Source: Scatophagus argus
Taxonomy: Eukaryota > Chordata > Actinopteri > Scatophagidae
Length of the DNA stretch: 64,000 nucleotides
Direction of reading: 5' to 3'
Assembly: GCF_020382885.2 (NCBI RefSeq)
Contig: NC_058495.1
Coordinates: 20,566,127 to 20,630,126, forward strand
The stretch's first letter is position 1, and each line of letters begins with the position of its first letter. Of the stretch, positions 63,656-64,000 are shown piece by piece. The notes beneath the pieces were generated by a model, which saw nothing but the letters and a program-made list of their open reading frames with translations, searched no databases and was not told the origin of the DNA. The translations under genes and the position numbers were made by a program.

Positions 63656-64000
63656 AATGGCCACAAATATACTTCCTGACCCCATACACTGCTCTCCTAC
63701 TCCTTCTTCTGAGATGCAATAAAAGGACAAATAGTGGATGTTTTATTAGAAAATGAAGCTATATCCAAACAAAAGGGTCAAAGATTAACTACCTAATTGC
63801 AAAGGGAGCCTGTTCTGCTTCATGTCTTTCCAACACTTTAAAATACATGGTTCCATTGTAAAAAATAAAGACTGTGCAATTATTCAGTATGCAAATACAA
63901 ACCATCAGTTCATGAACAAATAAAGCAAGAAAAAAAATCAGGAATTTTAAAGCCACCGTGTGCAGACTTTTATAGTATAACTGAAATACAATCCTGGTGA

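Larger units (their letters stand above)
57501..64000. other. gene-free region downstream of taf4
   Basis: No exon of a known family was found on either strand. It contains a poly-G run (58277-58292), repeat copies (60050-60470, 61990-62105), a TATC microsatellite and candidate regulatory patches near 58567 and 63515-63655. In mammals CDH4 is a large neighbour of TAF4, so this could be its flank, but nothing here shows that directly. Confidence 0.6.

Noticed and set aside
1-64000. tRNA, rRNA or other structured RNA genes
   Set aside because: No cloverleaf-like sequence with A and B box motifs or rRNA segment was noticed by eye; a covariance-model scan would be needed to be sure.

Overview
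This is vertebrate nuclear DNA, almost certainly from a teleost fish and probably a percomorph. Genes are split by GT-AG introns, proteins match vertebrate families nearly residue for residue, and the spacers carry fish-type LINE tails and CA/TATC microsatellites. There are no prokaryotic operons, CRISPR arrays or phage genes. Seven protein-coding genes can be reconstructed exon by exon, with coding phase and splice sites agreeing throughout except where stated.

Layout, left to right: rae1 (minus, 626-4741, mRNA export and spindle WD40 protein); bmp7 (plus, 7543-16458, TGF-beta family ligand); an ataxin-1 family gene with an AXH domain (minus, 18592-20896); a dysbindin-domain gene of the dbndd2/dtnbp1 family (plus, 25506-36135, with a 9.9-kb first intron); a cdh26-like cadherin (plus, 38010-44105); lsm14b (minus, 44674-46769, P-body mRNP protein); and taf4 (plus, 48285-56312, TFIID subunit). 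The last 6.5 kb has no recognisable gene, but holds repeats and one or two candidate regulatory elements.

The genes do not form a pathway; what links them is ancestry. From family knowledge, RAE1, BMP7, DBNDD2, CDH26, LSM14B and TAF4 all lie on human 20q13, while ATXN1, DTNBP1 and BMP6 lie on human 6p22-24. The window therefore looks like the fish version of the 20q13 paralogon, and it keeps an ataxin-1 paralogue between bmp7 and the dysbindin gene that I do not know from the human 20q13 block. This is the most interesting observation here. Gene pairs are arranged head-to-head (rae1/bmp7, lsm14b/taf4) and tail-to-tail (bmp7/atxn1-like, cdh26/lsm14b). I found no new molecular system; the notable items are gene-structure and evolutionary points.
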